This document shows positions 9,326-21,539 of a stretch of 64,000 nt of DNA, one piece after another. Within the stretch, counting starts at the first letter, position 1, and each line of letters opens with the position of its first letter. The translations under genes were made by a program, and so were the position numbers. This DNA is from Schistocephalus solidus (taxonomy: Eukaryota > Platyhelminthes > Cestoda > Diphyllobothriidea > Diphyllobothriidae). The notes under the pieces are model-generated. The model saw only the letters and a program-made list of their open reading frames with translations. It was not told the DNA's origin and ran no database searches. Location: contig WEDG01003259.1 of the NCBI GenBank assembly GCA_017591395.1, positions 1 through 64,000 of the forward strand, read 5' to 3'.

Positions 9326-11454
9326 TTCAAAGGTAGAAGGTTCACATGAATGATGGACTTTACTCTGTGATATGAAATAGGATTGTAGCTTTCTTGAATA
9401 TCCGGCAAACTCCGATTTTGCCCAAATCTTTCCTTTTTTCCTTTAATAAAATAATATTGAACATGCAGTGTTCTTCGGAAAAAGGCTTCATGAGCATGAA
9501 GTCTACTAAAGCATAACAAATCAACAGGATTAAGTGTACGCTGAATTATTCATTAAAATTCCGATCACTTATTTAATGCGTTTAGGTCATCTACTGTATT
9601 TTTTAAACCATTTTCTTGAAGGGAAAGTAATGCTTTATAACAGCCAGCAAAGACACAGTAAATTTTTAGTAAGCTTGATAACACACAAACAATGGATGGT
9701 TTTTGTCGTTAAAATTCGGTTGTTCGAATTTTCGATGATAATATAATCTAGTAACCTCAAGTGATATTAGAAGTGGTATTTTGTATCGGGCGTGCATTTA
9801 CAGGCTAAGCCATAGAGTTGTGTGGGAAGCGAATAGGGAATTTTTAGAGGAAAAAAATGTAAAATCGCCAATGAGATTGTTAAAAATTCGCTTTTGAGAA
9901 ATGTAGAAAAAGTATAAACATAACTTCACAAAACATATCCTCTGAATCGTGATGAGAGCCAAGAGAACGTTTCAGTCTAAACTTTGCGCGGCAAAATTGC
10001 CTTCTTTGTCAAACCTAGCTGTAAAAATAGCAAAATATGGCTGAAACATCAAAAACGGTGATATTTATTCTCCGAGTTGGCTGTTCACTGAGGACTCAGG
10101 TGGTTACATAAAGTCCCCTGCGATTTTATCCTCCACATTATTGTATTTCCTAAAGCCTTCCTAAACAGCTTCCTTTATTGCTACTTTACTTAGCACTTTA
10201 AATGGGTGTTTCAATATTTTCCACTTGACCCCATGGGATCAACTGCTTTTTCTATCACTGGATGCACCTTTTGAGTCTGGTAAACCAATGTCACACCAGT
10301 AAGACAATTTAGCAGTCCCAGGTGTGTTAATGTTGAAGTGAAGCATCCGTCTGACCGCCAAACATTCACATCATGGTATTTTAATAACACTAAAAAAAGG
10401 AAAATGGCTTTTCAATTCTTGAAATTTTAAAGTGAGATGTTTTCCTACTATGATAGTCTCTTGAAATAATAACCACTACCAAGGAGTCAGTATCTAAGTG
10501 CTTAATTATGTAACTGCTGTTTTTTCTGCGTTGCACTTCGTGCAAGGGTATGCCAATTTGCCCACCATCATAGAATAAAGCTTGTTTGTCGCAACTGATC
10601 AGTCTGAGAAAATTGAGTTTGCTGGGCTAGTCGCCTGCCAGAAAAGATACATTTATCGGTGAATTACCACTTTATCCCGTTTTGCGGGCAATCAGTTAGG
10701 TTTTGTTTCAGGAAATAATTTATGCTTCATTGGGTTAAACGTTTTCAAAAGGAAGAATAACGCATTCGTCCAGACTGCGAGCTGAGGATAGCACAGGCTT
10801 AAAATTTACCTCATCTACTGCCAATTTGTAAACTAAGGCAAAGCCGTGAAACTGCTTCAATTAAATAAAATGTGCGGCTTGCCAAACGACATGTGGAGAC
10901 CTTTTGACTAGGATATTTGACCGAGTTAAGCGTCTGGTCGGAAAGCAGAGAGAACATGCCAAAGGAGCTTTTGTCCAACATCATGGTGCTGTTCATATTT
11001 CCTCTGCCATATGGCCTAAAAAAGGGCTTGCGAAGTCTGGATGAGGGTAAACATTGGTGTTCAAAATAAATAGTAAATGACAAAACCTAAAAGTAGATGA
11101 GAACGCTATTGGTTGGCGTGGCATTTAAAAATAACCCCTCTACCCCCGTAATTCCGAGATGTAACCTAGAGAAAACGCTAATCAATCTTCACGTTTTGAT
11201 AAATATTCGAAAGCCATACGCAACCAAGCATCCTCATAATAATCTTCTACTTATCCCAAGAAAGTATATTTATATTTAAAGTGGTAAGCTAATGACCTCG
11301 TTTCCTCAAAAAGATCAACCTCAAAATAGTCCTACCGGGTTACTCAGAAAGAAAGTAGGAAAATGGCCAAACTGAATGACTCCGATGTTTGTGTTGGCAT
11401 CAGTGGAATAACTAGTCACACCAGGATAAAGAACGAAAACCTACGCCAAAATGA
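9326..11454. other. Intergenic sequence without supported genes
   Basis: No domain-bearing frame, RNA gene or repeat family recognised. Open frames such as 9534-9746 plus and 10811-11083 minus are short and featureless. Confidence 0.6.
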
Positions 11455-11625
11455 ATCCCGACAAAGCCAAGGGCACTAGGTGGCCATTTCTAGCTTATTA
11501 GCCATCATCAGCCAGCTGTACCCAAGCCCGGACCTGCAGGACCTCAGCCTCGAACCAGCGTTCTGTTACTTAAAATTGAACCCCTTACCACTAAGTAAGG
11601 AACTTGTTGTCTTGTCAGTTGCGAA
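11455..11625 (-). mobile_element. tRNA-derived hammerhead element, degraded minus copy
   Basis: Minus strand keeps GGCTGATGATGGCTAATAAG and the TAGAAATGGCCA block of the hammerhead region, plus a decayed head (about 11550-11610). Helix I no longer pairs cleanly. An old copy. Confidence 0.7.
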
Positions 11626-13588
11626 AACGCTAACGGACATTCGTACTAACTAAGATAGAACTAGTAAAGCCTTCCGGAAAATTCAATATTTTCCTTCCGA
11701 ATTAAAAAGGTAGGGAACAGGCATGCATAATCTTGCAGTTAAGTATTTTTGAAACTTTATTCACAGAGGCACCGTGGACAATTAGCTAACCAAAGCAGGC
11801 ACGGCGCCTTTTGTAAATTAATTTGAAGTCGTTTTTCTTGTCCAATAGCTCTGCAAAGCCCTCTTTATTTTCTGCTTACTGTATAAAACGACAATCACAT
11901 GCAGAAACAACTATGAGTTTATAGCGCGGTTTTGGCACTTCACATTGGTTGATAATGCACTCAGCACCTTGCCTACTTTCAGACGCGAAAGGTCTGCAAA
12001 GTGAACGTATGAAAGACTCAAACTGGCTTCCGACCAAGATGGAAGTACAGATGTACCAGTGTGACAAATATATCTCTCAGCTTTAAACGGCCGACGTGCG
12101 GTTTACTTGCGTGCGTTTTTTTACCCCAAAGACTCCTGCCTGTTAGCAGAGGTCGCGAAACTTCAAAGTCAGGCAGGCTTGACTAGCGGGATAAACTCGG
12201 AGCAGGAGGATGATAAGGATGTTTTTCGTTGGGCACAGAATGTTTCGGCGTTTTTTTTGGGTTGAGGCCAGGGCATATCCTGGCAGAGAGGGCTAGACTT
12301 TCAGCTGATTTTGTGGGTTGCTGGGAGCAGGTTCAAGGGGTTACAAGGTCCGACACGTAGCCGTCTGAATCCTTGGACGTGAGCCTGTTTCAATGTACGT
12401 GCGAATGCAATAAGGCTGATGAGTTTGTGGAGCTAACGGCCCAAAACGATGAAAACGGCGCAAGCTAAATAACAAAATTTGTACTATCTATTTTGATTTC
12501 AACTCACATGAGAAGATTTTTAAAGAAGAATCAGACGCAATTGCTGAAACATGAATAGTCTTTAACTTTCGTTTAAGATTTTTGCGCTAATCTGTTGTCA
12601 GCTACTTGTTTTTTAGGATGGTTTGAAATATTTACTATCATGCAGCATAATCCAAAGATATTTTAGTCCCCTCAGGATGCCGGCTATTACACGTGCTTAA
12701 GTCCGCCTCTTAAAAAAATACCATCATCTATGAATAAAAGATGTTCACCTTTTTTTAGGATGCCATGATCAATTTAAACATAAAAATGTTCCTTTTTGTG
12801 ATGGCAAATTACGTTTGCTTCAAACGTTATTCCTGAAGAAAGTTTATCCCTCGGCTTTAAATTCCTTTTGTCATTGCCGAATAATTTGGAACCTAAAAAG
12901 CCGTTTAATTTAATTTCCAGGTTTTCAAATAGCATGCTCTATAATACCATCTAAGAAAAATCATAAATTTAACTAAAAAGAGGTTACATAGTGCCGATGG
13001 CATTTTTCAAGGGGGTAGTGAGACATGTTTGCTTTATAATAAGCATTTTTTTTAAATTGATAGAAACAAAGCGGTTGAAATGACTTTAAACTATAAAGTA
13101 GCCACTGAAAAAGACTCCTTTAATCTCAACGGACTCCGCCATTCTAATATATATAACATAGTATGTTTACGATGGCCTCTGTAATGTGATTCAATTTTAA
13201 TAGTCACTACCCAGCTTGGCAACTGTTTGACTTGTGGAAATGTTTGTGTTGTGCCATCCATATCGACGAAATCAAGTGACAGACTTTTTGTTTTAACCAA
13301 ATACATAACAGAAAATTCAAGAACGGAAATCTTTATCAATTTCTCGCAAACAAATTTCGCAACACCTACTCCGGTAAATAAAGCACTTGAAAGATGTTGT
13401 CGGTCATGGAAGCGCTGAATGGATTCCCTTTAGCATCTACGTTACAGTAACTTAACGGATAGTACCGTAAACATGGGATTCGGCAGTACAAGGGAACATA
13501 ATGGTACATTCGCAATTTACATATCTGGAATGTAACGTTGGTGGTGGTCACGTCATGTCTGCAACGCTGTTTTCAGACGTGTGCTGAA
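11626..13588. other. Intergenic sequence without supported genes
   Basis: AT-rich, no recognised gene or repeat. Short open frames (11876-12067 minus, 13091-13339 minus) carry no domain signature. Confidence 0.6.
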
Positions 13589-13635
13589 AAAAACAAGAGA
13601 GACTGAAATGGCTATTTTTAGCTTATTATTTCGCT
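13589..13635 (-). repeat. Fragment of tRNA-derived hammerhead element
   Basis: Minus strand reads TAATAAGCTAAAAATAGCC then ATTTCAGTCTCTC, the helix II to helix I end of the family consensus. Only about 45 bp survive. Confidence 0.5.
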
Positions 13636-14099
13636 ACCGATCGTTATTATTATTTCGTTACCCATCGTACCAATCGTGCCTTTTTAAACTGAAAGGGTGT
13701 GTTCTGATTAAAAGGGTCTAGAGTTATAAGATTGTTGAGAACCGCATAATGTCCGATGGATAACATCATACCTATACGTTTATTGGTGGTTCTAAATAAG
13801 TATACAACCAAACTTGCACCGATAGAAAAAGTTCTATGAACACTATATGATATCTTCTTAATGCCACAGAAGAATATATGGTTGAAAACCATAAACGCAA
13901 ATACAATAGCAGAGCAGGCTGAAAGTTGTTTTCAGGAAATGGAAAACGGATTTAAACCTCAATATTTCCTCTTTTGAGCATGAAATTCGAAGAACTGATC
14001 ATCTTTCAAATAAGTACAAGAGGTGGTTTGTGTCACGTTGTCTAATAAAACAATAAGACCTAACAGGCAAAGGCATGCTAGTTAAGTAGTCATTCTTTA
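13636..14099. other. Intergenic sequence, nothing recognised
   Basis: No feature seen apart from uninformative short open frames. Confidence 0.6.
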
Positions 14100-14420
14100 C
14101 CGAGTGCATTCAAAAGCATGGCCTGTTTGATATAGCACGGGATTAAGCCACCCGATATTCAGTATAACAGCCCAACCTAAGTAATCCTTCCTGGGGGAAA
14201 AGGCATTTCAGAATGTGTATGCAGTAAGAGGACATGTACGGACCAGTGACCGTCTGAAGGCGTGCCACATGTGCACCGACTGCAGTGCCAGTACGCGTGG
14301 AATCGCTCGCTGAGAAGATGACCTTGGCCAGGTAGAGCGTTGGACAAAGGTGTCGGTCAGCCTATTAATGAAAAAATCGGCTACAGCTCCTCGCCAGACA
14401 CAGGATGCCACGAGAGTCTC
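14100..14420 (+). repeat. Dispersed repeat D, copy 1
   Basis: Aligns by eye with 21540-21865 in the same order and orientation: GCATTCAAAAG, a CCCGAT block, TCCTTCC followed by GGAAAAGGCATTTCAG, GGACATGTA, GTGACCGTC, and a CGTGC/CACATGTGC/CCGACTGC block. Divergence is high, so it is old. No coding potential seen; class unknown. Confidence 0.6.
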
Positions 14421-15089
14421 GATCAGCAGGCTATCGACTTAATACATGATTTGAGTCTGTGCAAATACAAATAATGCGGAGAATTTTTTGACTGAATAAG
14501 TCAAGAATTATCGCGATTCAACCCCTCCGGTTATCCCAATTATCTTCTGAAATTTCTCAATATAGATTCTTACGATTATTTTTTTGCGTATTTTGTAGGT
14601 ACACTACCGGAAACAGCCAATGTCTGGTAACAATTTAAACTTTGTCAGTTATTCCGGACAGTGTGTTGTACCAAGAACTCAAGTCTATAAAAATGGGCTC
14701 TCAAATGAACCGACATTAGAATCTCAAGCCGTCATTTAAATTTCTAAAATACCGGGGGATTACATTTGTTTGGGTTTGTGAGTGTTAAATTTCGTAAGTT
14801 TAATATGAGCAAAATGACCAATAATTGTTAGAACACCCGTATCCTTTGTAAGAAAAGTATTGGAAGGGGTTTATTTCCAAGGAACAACGACTACAATTTT
14901 CTACCAACACACAGACACAACGTGTGATAGATGTTTGCGAGCACCTGTGATTGGCTGTTTCGGAGACTGAATGCGCGCTCTGTCCGACAATTAGCAAAGT
15001 GTGATAACATAACCTCTAGCCCGTCCTAGGCGCGAGGCGGACGGCATATACGCGCTTCAGACGTCATAATACCCTCTCATTCCCCCTGT
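14421..15089. other. Intergenic sequence, nothing recognised
   Basis: No supported gene, RNA or repeat. Confidence 0.55.
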
Positions 15090-15240
15090 AATACATCTGA
15101 CCTTGTGCTAAACGCAAGGATAGGTACAATTATCCCCTAAATTAAACTTACATATAATCTTAAACTTTATTGTAACTCTTACCTTCAACCTAACCACCAA
15201 TTATCCCAAACATTGCTCTCCGTGGAAATAAGCGCAAGGT
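15090..15240. repeat. CCTAA/TTAAAC-rich low-complexity segment
   Basis: Enriched in CCCTAAATTAAAC, CTTAAAC, CAACCTAACC and similar words, like the segments at 38.6-39.2 and 46.4 kb. Resembles degenerate telomere-like sequence but has no regular repeat unit. Confidence 0.4.
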
Positions 15241-16111
15241 CATCTGTATTACGGCCTGGGATTCCTATTCTCAGAAATAACTTTCCTGTTCTCGTCTTCG
15301 ATTCGATTTCCGTGAACTCTTGGCCTGCTTTTCAAGCGTAAGTCACATTATACCAGACGTGCAGTTAACTAACTTCACAAGCCTTTCTTGGTCAAAACCT
15401 GACCGTGGCTCCGGTCACCAGCGAGGTGGGTGTGGCTGGATTTTTGTCCCTTTTATATCCCATATTTTACGTCCTTACCAATGGTTAACTCACAACTTCA
15501 CTGCGCAAAGTTACATAGTCAGAGTGTCTCAACCGTTACGGGGTTTCCCAAGCATGCAAACGTTTTACTAATTTGTTCAGTGAGTAGAAAAGAAGGGGCC
15601 AAACTCTTAAAGCAATCTCCCAAAATCGTCAACCCTGACCTTTTTGTGCGCCTTCTTGGTAAAGAAAATTGCGGAGGCAATAATGAAGCAGAATGCCTTG
15701 ATCCAGTTGCACTGGGGTCGTTTTAACCATAGCACGCCTTCCGAGACACCCCGGAGATCGTCCACCGCACTCAGGGGAACTGCGCTGCTGGTACTGTCAG
15801 TTCTTGTTAAAACTTCTCGCTGAAAAACAAATTATGAAAAGGAGTTCATCAAGGAACTGTTTGTTGGGTTTGTTAAATCCAAACGCGCGACCCTAAGCAT
15901 TCCCTCAGTGCTTAAATTTACCCAGCGGAGTACGGTAACTTTGACTTTCGTTGAGATGTGACAACGCATAAGGGCATAAGAACGATCAAATAATTCTAAT
16001 ATCCGAGGAGACGTTCGTTCAATGTCTTTACCTGCACGGTCTCAGAGTTGATTTAGTGCGTCGATAAATATAGAATTAAGAAAGCTTCCGTTCAGACTCA
16101 AGATTAACTTG
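15241..16111. other. Intergenic sequence 5' of LINE copy 1
   Basis: Two overlapping open frames (15320-15571 and 15430-15726 plus) have no recognised domain. No repeat match seen elsewhere in the window. Confidence 0.5.
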
Positions 16112-16729
16112 GTGTGACACCGTGGTAGTATCTTCCCTCAGGGGTGTAGGGGTACTCGTTAGGGGTAGCACCACACAGATAGCATTTGGTCACTCCATGT
16201 GTCTTGTACAGGTAGTGTATGCTCCTGTGGCCGCCTCTAACTGGTACCCAACTCTCACCTCTGGCTCCTCGAAGTTGGGTTCTTCCCAGCGGCCACACCC
16301 CGGGCAACCGTCACGACCGGCGGGCTAAACCAGGTGAGGGTCTCCGGTGTTGTGTGTGCCTCCACACTCGGTATGTCTGACTCCCGAACTTCCCACCTCC
16401 CCCCCCTCTCAAAAGTCCTACGGTGGGGGCGACAGCAACCCCGTAGGCGGCCCAGACTAACTCGGGTCGTTCTTCCACTAAACCAAAACCGTGACCCATA
16501 GTGGAGTTCGGCAGCCGTCTGGGATGTCCGAGCAGCCCTATTTAGGGATAGCACTGCTTGCCTCCTCGCGGAGGAAGGGGGTAGAAAAGGTGCCCTAAAC
16601 AACTGCTAATTATCACGTCTGCTGCAGCCGGCCGCGGCTCGCAGATCGCAAACTACGCGGTCGTAAAACTCAAACAAACAACAATACCCCCCGTCCTCAT
16701 CCCCTCGCCATACTCTCCAGGCTGCTCGG
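16112..16729 (+). other. 5'UTR of LINE copy 1
   Basis: GC-rich leader upstream of the endonuclease. 16212-16310 matches 43025-43125 in copy 4, and 16453-16729 matches 48337-48640 in copy 3, which lacks the first about 340 bases. This region probably holds the internal promoter typical of non-LTR elements, but no promoter motif can be pinpointed by eye. Open frames inside it run in several directions and are not conserved. Confidence 0.7.
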
Positions 16730-17162
16730 GTGAGTCTACTCACACTAGCAGCCTGGAATGTTCGTTCCCTTTTAGACAATCCTAGGAGCAACCGGCCGGA
16801 ACGGAGGATGGCGCTATTCGCTCGGGAACTGGCGCGCTACAAGGTGGACATTGCTGCTCTCAGCGAGACCCGATTCTCTGAGCAGGGTCAGCTGGAGGAG
16901 GTGGGGGCCGGCTACACCTTCTTCTGGAGCGGCCGGCCAAAGGCAGAGCGACGCGACACTGGTGTTTCCTTTGCCATCCGTAACGACATCGTGGGACGTC
17001 TGCCCTGTCTGCCGCAGGGTATCAATGATCGCCTGATGAGCCTCCGCCTGCCTCTTCGGGGAGACCAGTTCGCCACCATCATCAGCGCTTACGCTCCCCC
17101 AATGACGAGCTCTGATGTGGTGAAGGACAAATTCTACGAGGACCTGCACGCCCTGCTGGCGA
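16730..17162 (+). pseudogene. LINE endonuclease domain, N-terminal half (copy 1)
   Basis: The frame opens with [13 protein letters not shown], the Asn-bearing first strand of the apurinic-like (EEP) endonuclease family, followed by IAALSETRF with the metal-binding Glu, [11 protein letters not shown], and [11 protein letters not shown]. In non-LTR elements this nuclease nicks the target for priming. The frame is uninterrupted until an internal deletion at about 17162, after which it reads out of phase into RT sequence and stops at 17243-17245. The second half of the domain (GDFNAR, TDHR) is lost. Confidence 0.88.
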
Positions 17163-17690
17163 CTAAGCCAAGGCAGTCGTCTTTACGACACTTCTTTACG
17201 GAGCGGAGACCTGGACCGTCTACTCGAACCAAGCTAGGAAGCTGAATAACTTTAATCTCAGCTGCCTCCGAAAAATACTGAAGTTGAGATGGCAAGACAG
17301 GATCCCAGACATGGAAGTCCTGGAGCGAACCGGAATCGTCAGCATCCACGCCATGCTGAGGTAAGTAAAACTGCAATGGAGCGGCCACCTGGTAAGAATG
17401 GATGACGAGCTACTAACCAAACGACTTTTCTACGGAGATGTCGCTACGGGTGCTCGCCGACAGGGAGGTCAAAAACGACGCTTCAAGGATACTTTGAAGA
17501 AATCACTGAAGCAACTGCAAATCAACCCTGTGACCTGGAACGAACTCGCCCAGGATAGACCGGCATGGAGAAGATCCGTGAAGACTGGTTCAGCAATCTA
17601 TGAGGCAAACCAGATTGCCACCTCCAAGGCCAAAAGTGTGGCACTAAAGTCACCAGCGCCCTGGACCAACATCGTCGAAGCCCAGGCCCT
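17163..17690 (+). pseudogene. LINE RT C-terminal domain (copy 1, after deletion junction)
   Basis: Corresponds to 51222-51720 of copy 3. The frame carries [37 protein letters not shown] and later [15 protein letters not shown] and [20 protein letters not shown], a conserved region downstream of the RT palm in this family. A TAA at 17362-17364 (CAA in copy 3) interrupts it. No palm motifs remain, so this copy cannot encode a polymerase. Confidence 0.85.
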
Positions 17691-18513
17691 GCCAACATGC
17701 CCGCGCTGTCAACGCATCTTCCGCGCTCGAATCGGCCTGGTTGGACATCTTCGGAGGCAATGCACCAACAATCCGACAATTCCAACGTCTATGTCAAATT
17801 CTGCTTACCCTCCTTCAGACTCTCCCACTCTCACTCCTGGCATCAATTCCATTACTCCCACCATCATAGAGACCACATACTTATACTTATTGCCTGTTAC
17901 CCCCACCACCTCAACCACCGCCGTCTTCGCCTTCAATACCACCACCACCACCACCACCATCAGCTATGAGGACTCCCTTCTAAACTGTCCTCAATGTGAC
18001 CGCACATTCACCTCACGCATCCACCTGGTCGGTCACTTGCGAATCCATTGAACAGAGACTGGTGAACCAGTGCTGGAGCACCAACACACAGCAGAGTTCT
18101 TCGCCTCCACTGCCCTCACTTTCCTCGCTCATTACCTTATCGCATGGGCCTATTCGGTCACATGTGCACTCATGACAGCGGAATTCACAGCAATGCCGGC
18201 AACACCGATACATCATGCACACCCTCCGCTCCTGCCATTTTTACCGCCACTGCCACCCCCACTACCATGAATGACATCATTTCAGCCTCTACCGATTTCT
18301 CCTGCCCACAATGCGCCCGCAACTTCAACTCACGCATCGGCCTGGTCGGTCACCTGCGAATCCATTGCACGGAAGCTGGTAAACCAGTGCCTGGGGCTCC
18401 GACATAAAGTCGACGTGCTCGCCTTCACTGCCCTAAGTGCTCCCGCACATTTACACACCGCATGGGCCTATCAGGACACATGCGCCTCCACTTCAACCTG
18501 CGGTAAACCACCG
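17683..18513 (+). pseudogene. C2H2 zinc-finger block of LINE copy 1
   Basis: Begins with CPRCQRIFRARIGLVGHL, continues through a Pro/Thr/Ser-rich spacer to CPQCDRTFTSRIHLVGHLR, then a stop (TGA at 18049-18051) and frame changes; later fingers CPQCARNFNSRIGLVGHL and a final CxxC finger ending in MGL and HMRLH can be followed in shifted frames. These fingers follow the C-x2-C-x12-H-x3-H pattern and are fused to the RT frame in intact relatives. Likely nucleic-acid binding; the precise role is unknown. Confidence 0.82.
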
Positions 18514-18596
18514 GAGGCTAAGCTACATCAACGCACACCACCTACACTAATACATAAACAATAGCCGCACAATCATAATAATGTACCTGATAAAAT

Positions 18597-18957
18597 CACG
18601 GTTTCCTAGAAACCGTGGCTTGGAAGGCTGCCAATCTGACGCTTTCACCAGACCACGCCTTCAGCCCAGTGTATGTGCTGAGTCTGTGGAGTGGCTGACC
18701 AGTGGACTGGGAGTCAGACGGCGATGGCTCCTTCATATCCCCTGAGTTTGTGAATCCTGGTGTATGCGTTATGGGGCCAGGTCGTGCTGTGGCGCGCGAA
18801 GACGGGTACGCTGATCCGTCAGCCAATGCGCCCACTCCCACATCAGACAACTGACTGGCTCGGATGGTGCTCTGATTGTGGGGCTGGGGGAGAGATTGAG
18901 GTCAACAGCTCAGCGCAATTTTCCTCACTATAAACAATCTGATTCACTTGAAACTAT
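18597..18957 (+). repeat. LINE tail module T1 (copy 1)
   Basis: Starts with the perfect hairpin CACGGTTTC-CTA-GAAACCGTG, then GGCTTGGAAGGCTGCCAATC. Ends at AATCTGATTCACTTGAAACT. Matches 52633-52995, 43883-44306 and minus-strand 29609-29250 and 24839-24491. Confidence 0.85.
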
Positions 18958-19372
18958 CACGGTGCGCTAAAAGCCGTGGCTTGGAAGGTCGCTAACTGAC
19001 GGGATAATTCGGACCACGTGGCCAGCCCAGTGTGATTTGTGTGGAGTGGCTGACTGGTGGACTGAGAGTCAGGCTGCAATGGCTCCTTCTTAATCTGGCC
19101 TGTATGGCACTCCCACTCCGTGGGATCCGAGTCAGGTGTGGTGGTACACCCAGGGGTGGCTTCAACCGTGCCATCCACCCGCACCGTCTCCCATATCTCG
19201 TTTTCTTGACTCTGTCTTGACACCGGGCTCAGGTAGGGGAGGAGGAGAGAGTGCAGTAGCTGCAGCGCAAGGCTACTATCACTTAAAACTAATTCACGCG
19301 CAAGTCACCATCCCTGCATCACCTGGTGTGAAGCATACGGTGGACCTCGTCGACATCGACGGTCGAACTGTC
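18958..19372 (+). repeat. LINE tail module T2 (copy 1)
   Basis: Starts with the hairpin-like CACGG-TGCGCTAAAAG-CCGTG and GGCTTGGAAGG, homologous to the start of T1, and ends GACGGTCGAACTGTC. Full-length T2 is about 417 bp and is the terminal module of copies 1 and 3. Confidence 0.85.
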
Positions 19373-19376
19373 GTCT

Positions 19377-19790
19377 GTCCCCAAAACGGGCCGCGTGGTG
19401 CATGCGCTGGACCAACGAGGGGCTACGTCAGGTCACGGTGGGCGTTAATTGGAATGTGTTCCCGCAACAACTGCCACACATGGGGAAGGAAAGTGGGGTG
19501 GCTGATGTAAGTACCGGCTCAAGCCATGCCAGCCACCCGCGCCACCCGGTTCTTTGGCTTTGTATCTACACCGGGGACAGAGGGCGATGAAAGAGAGAGC
19601 GTGGTAGATGCGGTGCAAGTCAGTTATTATTAAAAACTAATTTGTCTTGACACTGGGAACAGAGGGCGATAAAAGACAGAGCATGGTAGATGCGTCGCAA
19701 GTCAGTTATTATTCTAAACTAATTTCTGCTCAATTCACCCTCCCTGCGCCAACATGCTGCGAAGCATGCGCTGGACATCGTCGGGTAATA
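19377..19790 (+). mobile_element. Degraded module C after LINE copy 1
   Basis: Starts CCCCAAAACGGGCCGCGTGG and ends near GGACATCGTCGGGTAATACGG. It contains an internal direct duplication: 19569-19645 and 19650-19725 both read ACAC(C/T)GGG-ACAGAGGGCGAT through GTAGATGCG to AAACTAATTT. Confidence 0.7.
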
Positions 19791-20639
19791 CGGTCAAATG
19801 ACCATGACAGCTAACGCTTTTCCGCCTGCCTGCAAAAGCGCTAACAAGCCCTCCCCTACTGCACGGTCACGGTTTGAATGAAACAGGTGACAGTAAGAAC
19901 AAGACAGCAAAAATATTTATTCTGCTGAAGCTCAAATATTCATGAAAATTCCAAATTGACCAACATCTTTACAAGTAATGACTCAGCAGGTCGATACAGT
20001 TACTTGGCGAAGGAACTTTGAAGACGTTAACATGGCGTCTAAAGGACACCAGCGCAATTTCCCTAAGATCTGCTTCAATATGGGTACTAGCAATAGCCGA
20101 GATAGTTGTTGTTTTGCTACCGAAGTTGATGCAAAAGCTCCATCTTCCGTGGTCAGCGCCATTCCAGGTGGTGAACGCACGTCACCCTAACCCCTGATAA
20201 ACGTTATTTGCAAGTTTGACCCACAGGCATCAAGCTCAACGTACATCTACCCCCTTTCGCTAGCCCCAATGACCCCAGCATGCCGACCTTGACATGCTGG
20301 CGACGTGCGAACACTGATGATGTATGTAAGTGTGAGTCCGAAACGTCAGGTCAATTCGTTTCTTGTTCCAGTGATTGCATCTTCTGAAGTGTTTCCCGCA
20401 ACTTTTATATTCGCTTCTATCGGCACTTAAGTTTTCCATCTGGATTTTAGTTATTTCTCAACTGAATTTACGTCACACGTGCAAAAAGTGAGATTTTCAA
20501 ACTGCTGGGCGTGGTTCGGAGTTGGAAGCCGGGTACAGAATACCATTTTGTAAATGCGCTGCCCTCATCCCATTTCATAAGATATCATATCGGGAGTATT
20601 TAAGTTGTACAGGAAAATAATTACCATTCCCGTATTATG
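19791..20639. other. Spacer between converging LINE tails
   Basis: No gene or repeat family recognised. An 8-bp inverted repeat, CCAGCATG at 20275-20282 and CATGCTGG at 20293-20300, could form a hairpin with a 10-base loop; function unknown. Confidence 0.5.
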
Positions 20640-21078
20640 ACAGATCAACCGTCATAGTCTGACGATATCCACCGTGTGTTCCTTAGAAAGGTGATTCAGA
20701 GACGGGGACTTGCGCGTCGACTAGTTTAAAATGATAGTAGACTTTCACTGCAGGTATCGCACTATCTTTTCCATCACCCGTTTGTGCCCGTTGTCAAGAC
20801 AGAGTCAAGAAGACCAGAGGCGGGGTTCAGGTGCAGGTGGCTGGCACGGCCAGAGACGCTCCTGCCTGGGCTACCACTCCGGAATCAGATCCCACGGCGT
20901 GGGAGTGCCATAAAGGGCAAGAGTGGCTGGTGCGGCGTGATCCTGCACCTACGCGTGCCACCACACCTCCCCCGATGTTCGGTAGCTGTTATGGGTGCGC
21001 AGCCTGAAAAACGCCTGCCACTATCTGATCTGATTGGTCCATCGTATCAACCACGTGGCCCGTATTACGGGCGTTCTA
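20640..21078 (-). mobile_element. Diverged module C/T2 chimera, outermost unit of the minus tail
   Basis: Minus strand runs from module C start (GGCCACGTGG near 21056-21065) to the terminal CGTCAGACTATGACGG-like end at 20645. Inside it carries a short T2 piece (CCCACGCCGTGGGATC, 20896-20911). More diverged than the units at 21.9-27.4 kb. Confidence 0.6.
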
Positions 21079-21299
21079 AGACTAACATCTCCTGGAATTT
21101 AGTGCAAGGCTATCTGTAAAATATGAGTCACCTATTCCAGAATCCTACCAATAAAGTTCAAAACAATCTTTTATGTTTGTCTGTATGTTTTTCCGTTTTC
21201 CAGCATTGTGCTTCGGAGCTTAAGTATGTCACAGTGACAGTGCACGTTCCGCTCGGTTTTTCATGGTAAAATAATGAGTGCAAACCAAAAAATCGTTGT

Positions 21300-21515
21300 T
21301 TTGAGCCTCGGACGCCGCAGGGCCTGTGGTTGTGAACAGCTGGCTGATGACGGCTAATAAGCCAGAAACGACCATTCCAGTCTCCCTTGTCTTTGTCAGT
21401 CATTTAATTCTGCCTATATCACTAGCTACTATACGGCTGCTGGCGGAGCTCGAGAGTGATCCTCGAGGCACAATGGTATAAGTAAATCCCATACCCGATC
21501 GTTGAGCATCAACTT
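21300..21515 (+). mobile_element. tRNA-derived hammerhead element without head
   Basis: Starts at GAGCCTCGGACGCCGCAGGG (end of the head), then hammerhead region, CCTTGTCTTTGTC and distal part ending CCCGATCGTTGAGC. Lies between the module C array and its outermost unit. Confidence 0.8.
21338..21382 (+). ncRNA. Hammerhead-like core in short element
   Basis: AGCTGG, CTGATGA, GGCT-AATA-AGCC, GAAA, then CCAGTC closing helix I (one G-T pair). Helix III is damaged: ACGACCAT replaces ATGGCCAT. Confidence 0.5.
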
Positions 21516-21539
21516 CACATTTATGTCGTCATTTTACAT

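Larger units (their letters stand above)
16112..19372 (+). mobile_element. Non-LTR retrotransposon (EN-RT-C2H2 finger), copy 1, internally deleted
   Basis: RTE-like element with 5'UTR, endonuclease, RT, C-terminal zinc fingers and a 3' tail of modules T1 and T2. Compared with copy 3 (48337-53412), about 2.2 kb between the middle of the endonuclease and the RT C-terminus is missing at about 17162. It retains the longest 5'UTR of the full-length-type copies. It ends at GACGGTCGAACTGTC and is followed by a degraded module C. Confidence 0.9.

Noticed and set aside
15320..15726. Overlapping 83- and 98-codon frames upstream of LINE copy 1 as a first ORF of the element
   Set aside because: No counterpart upstream of copies 3 and 4, and homology between copies starts only at about 16112.
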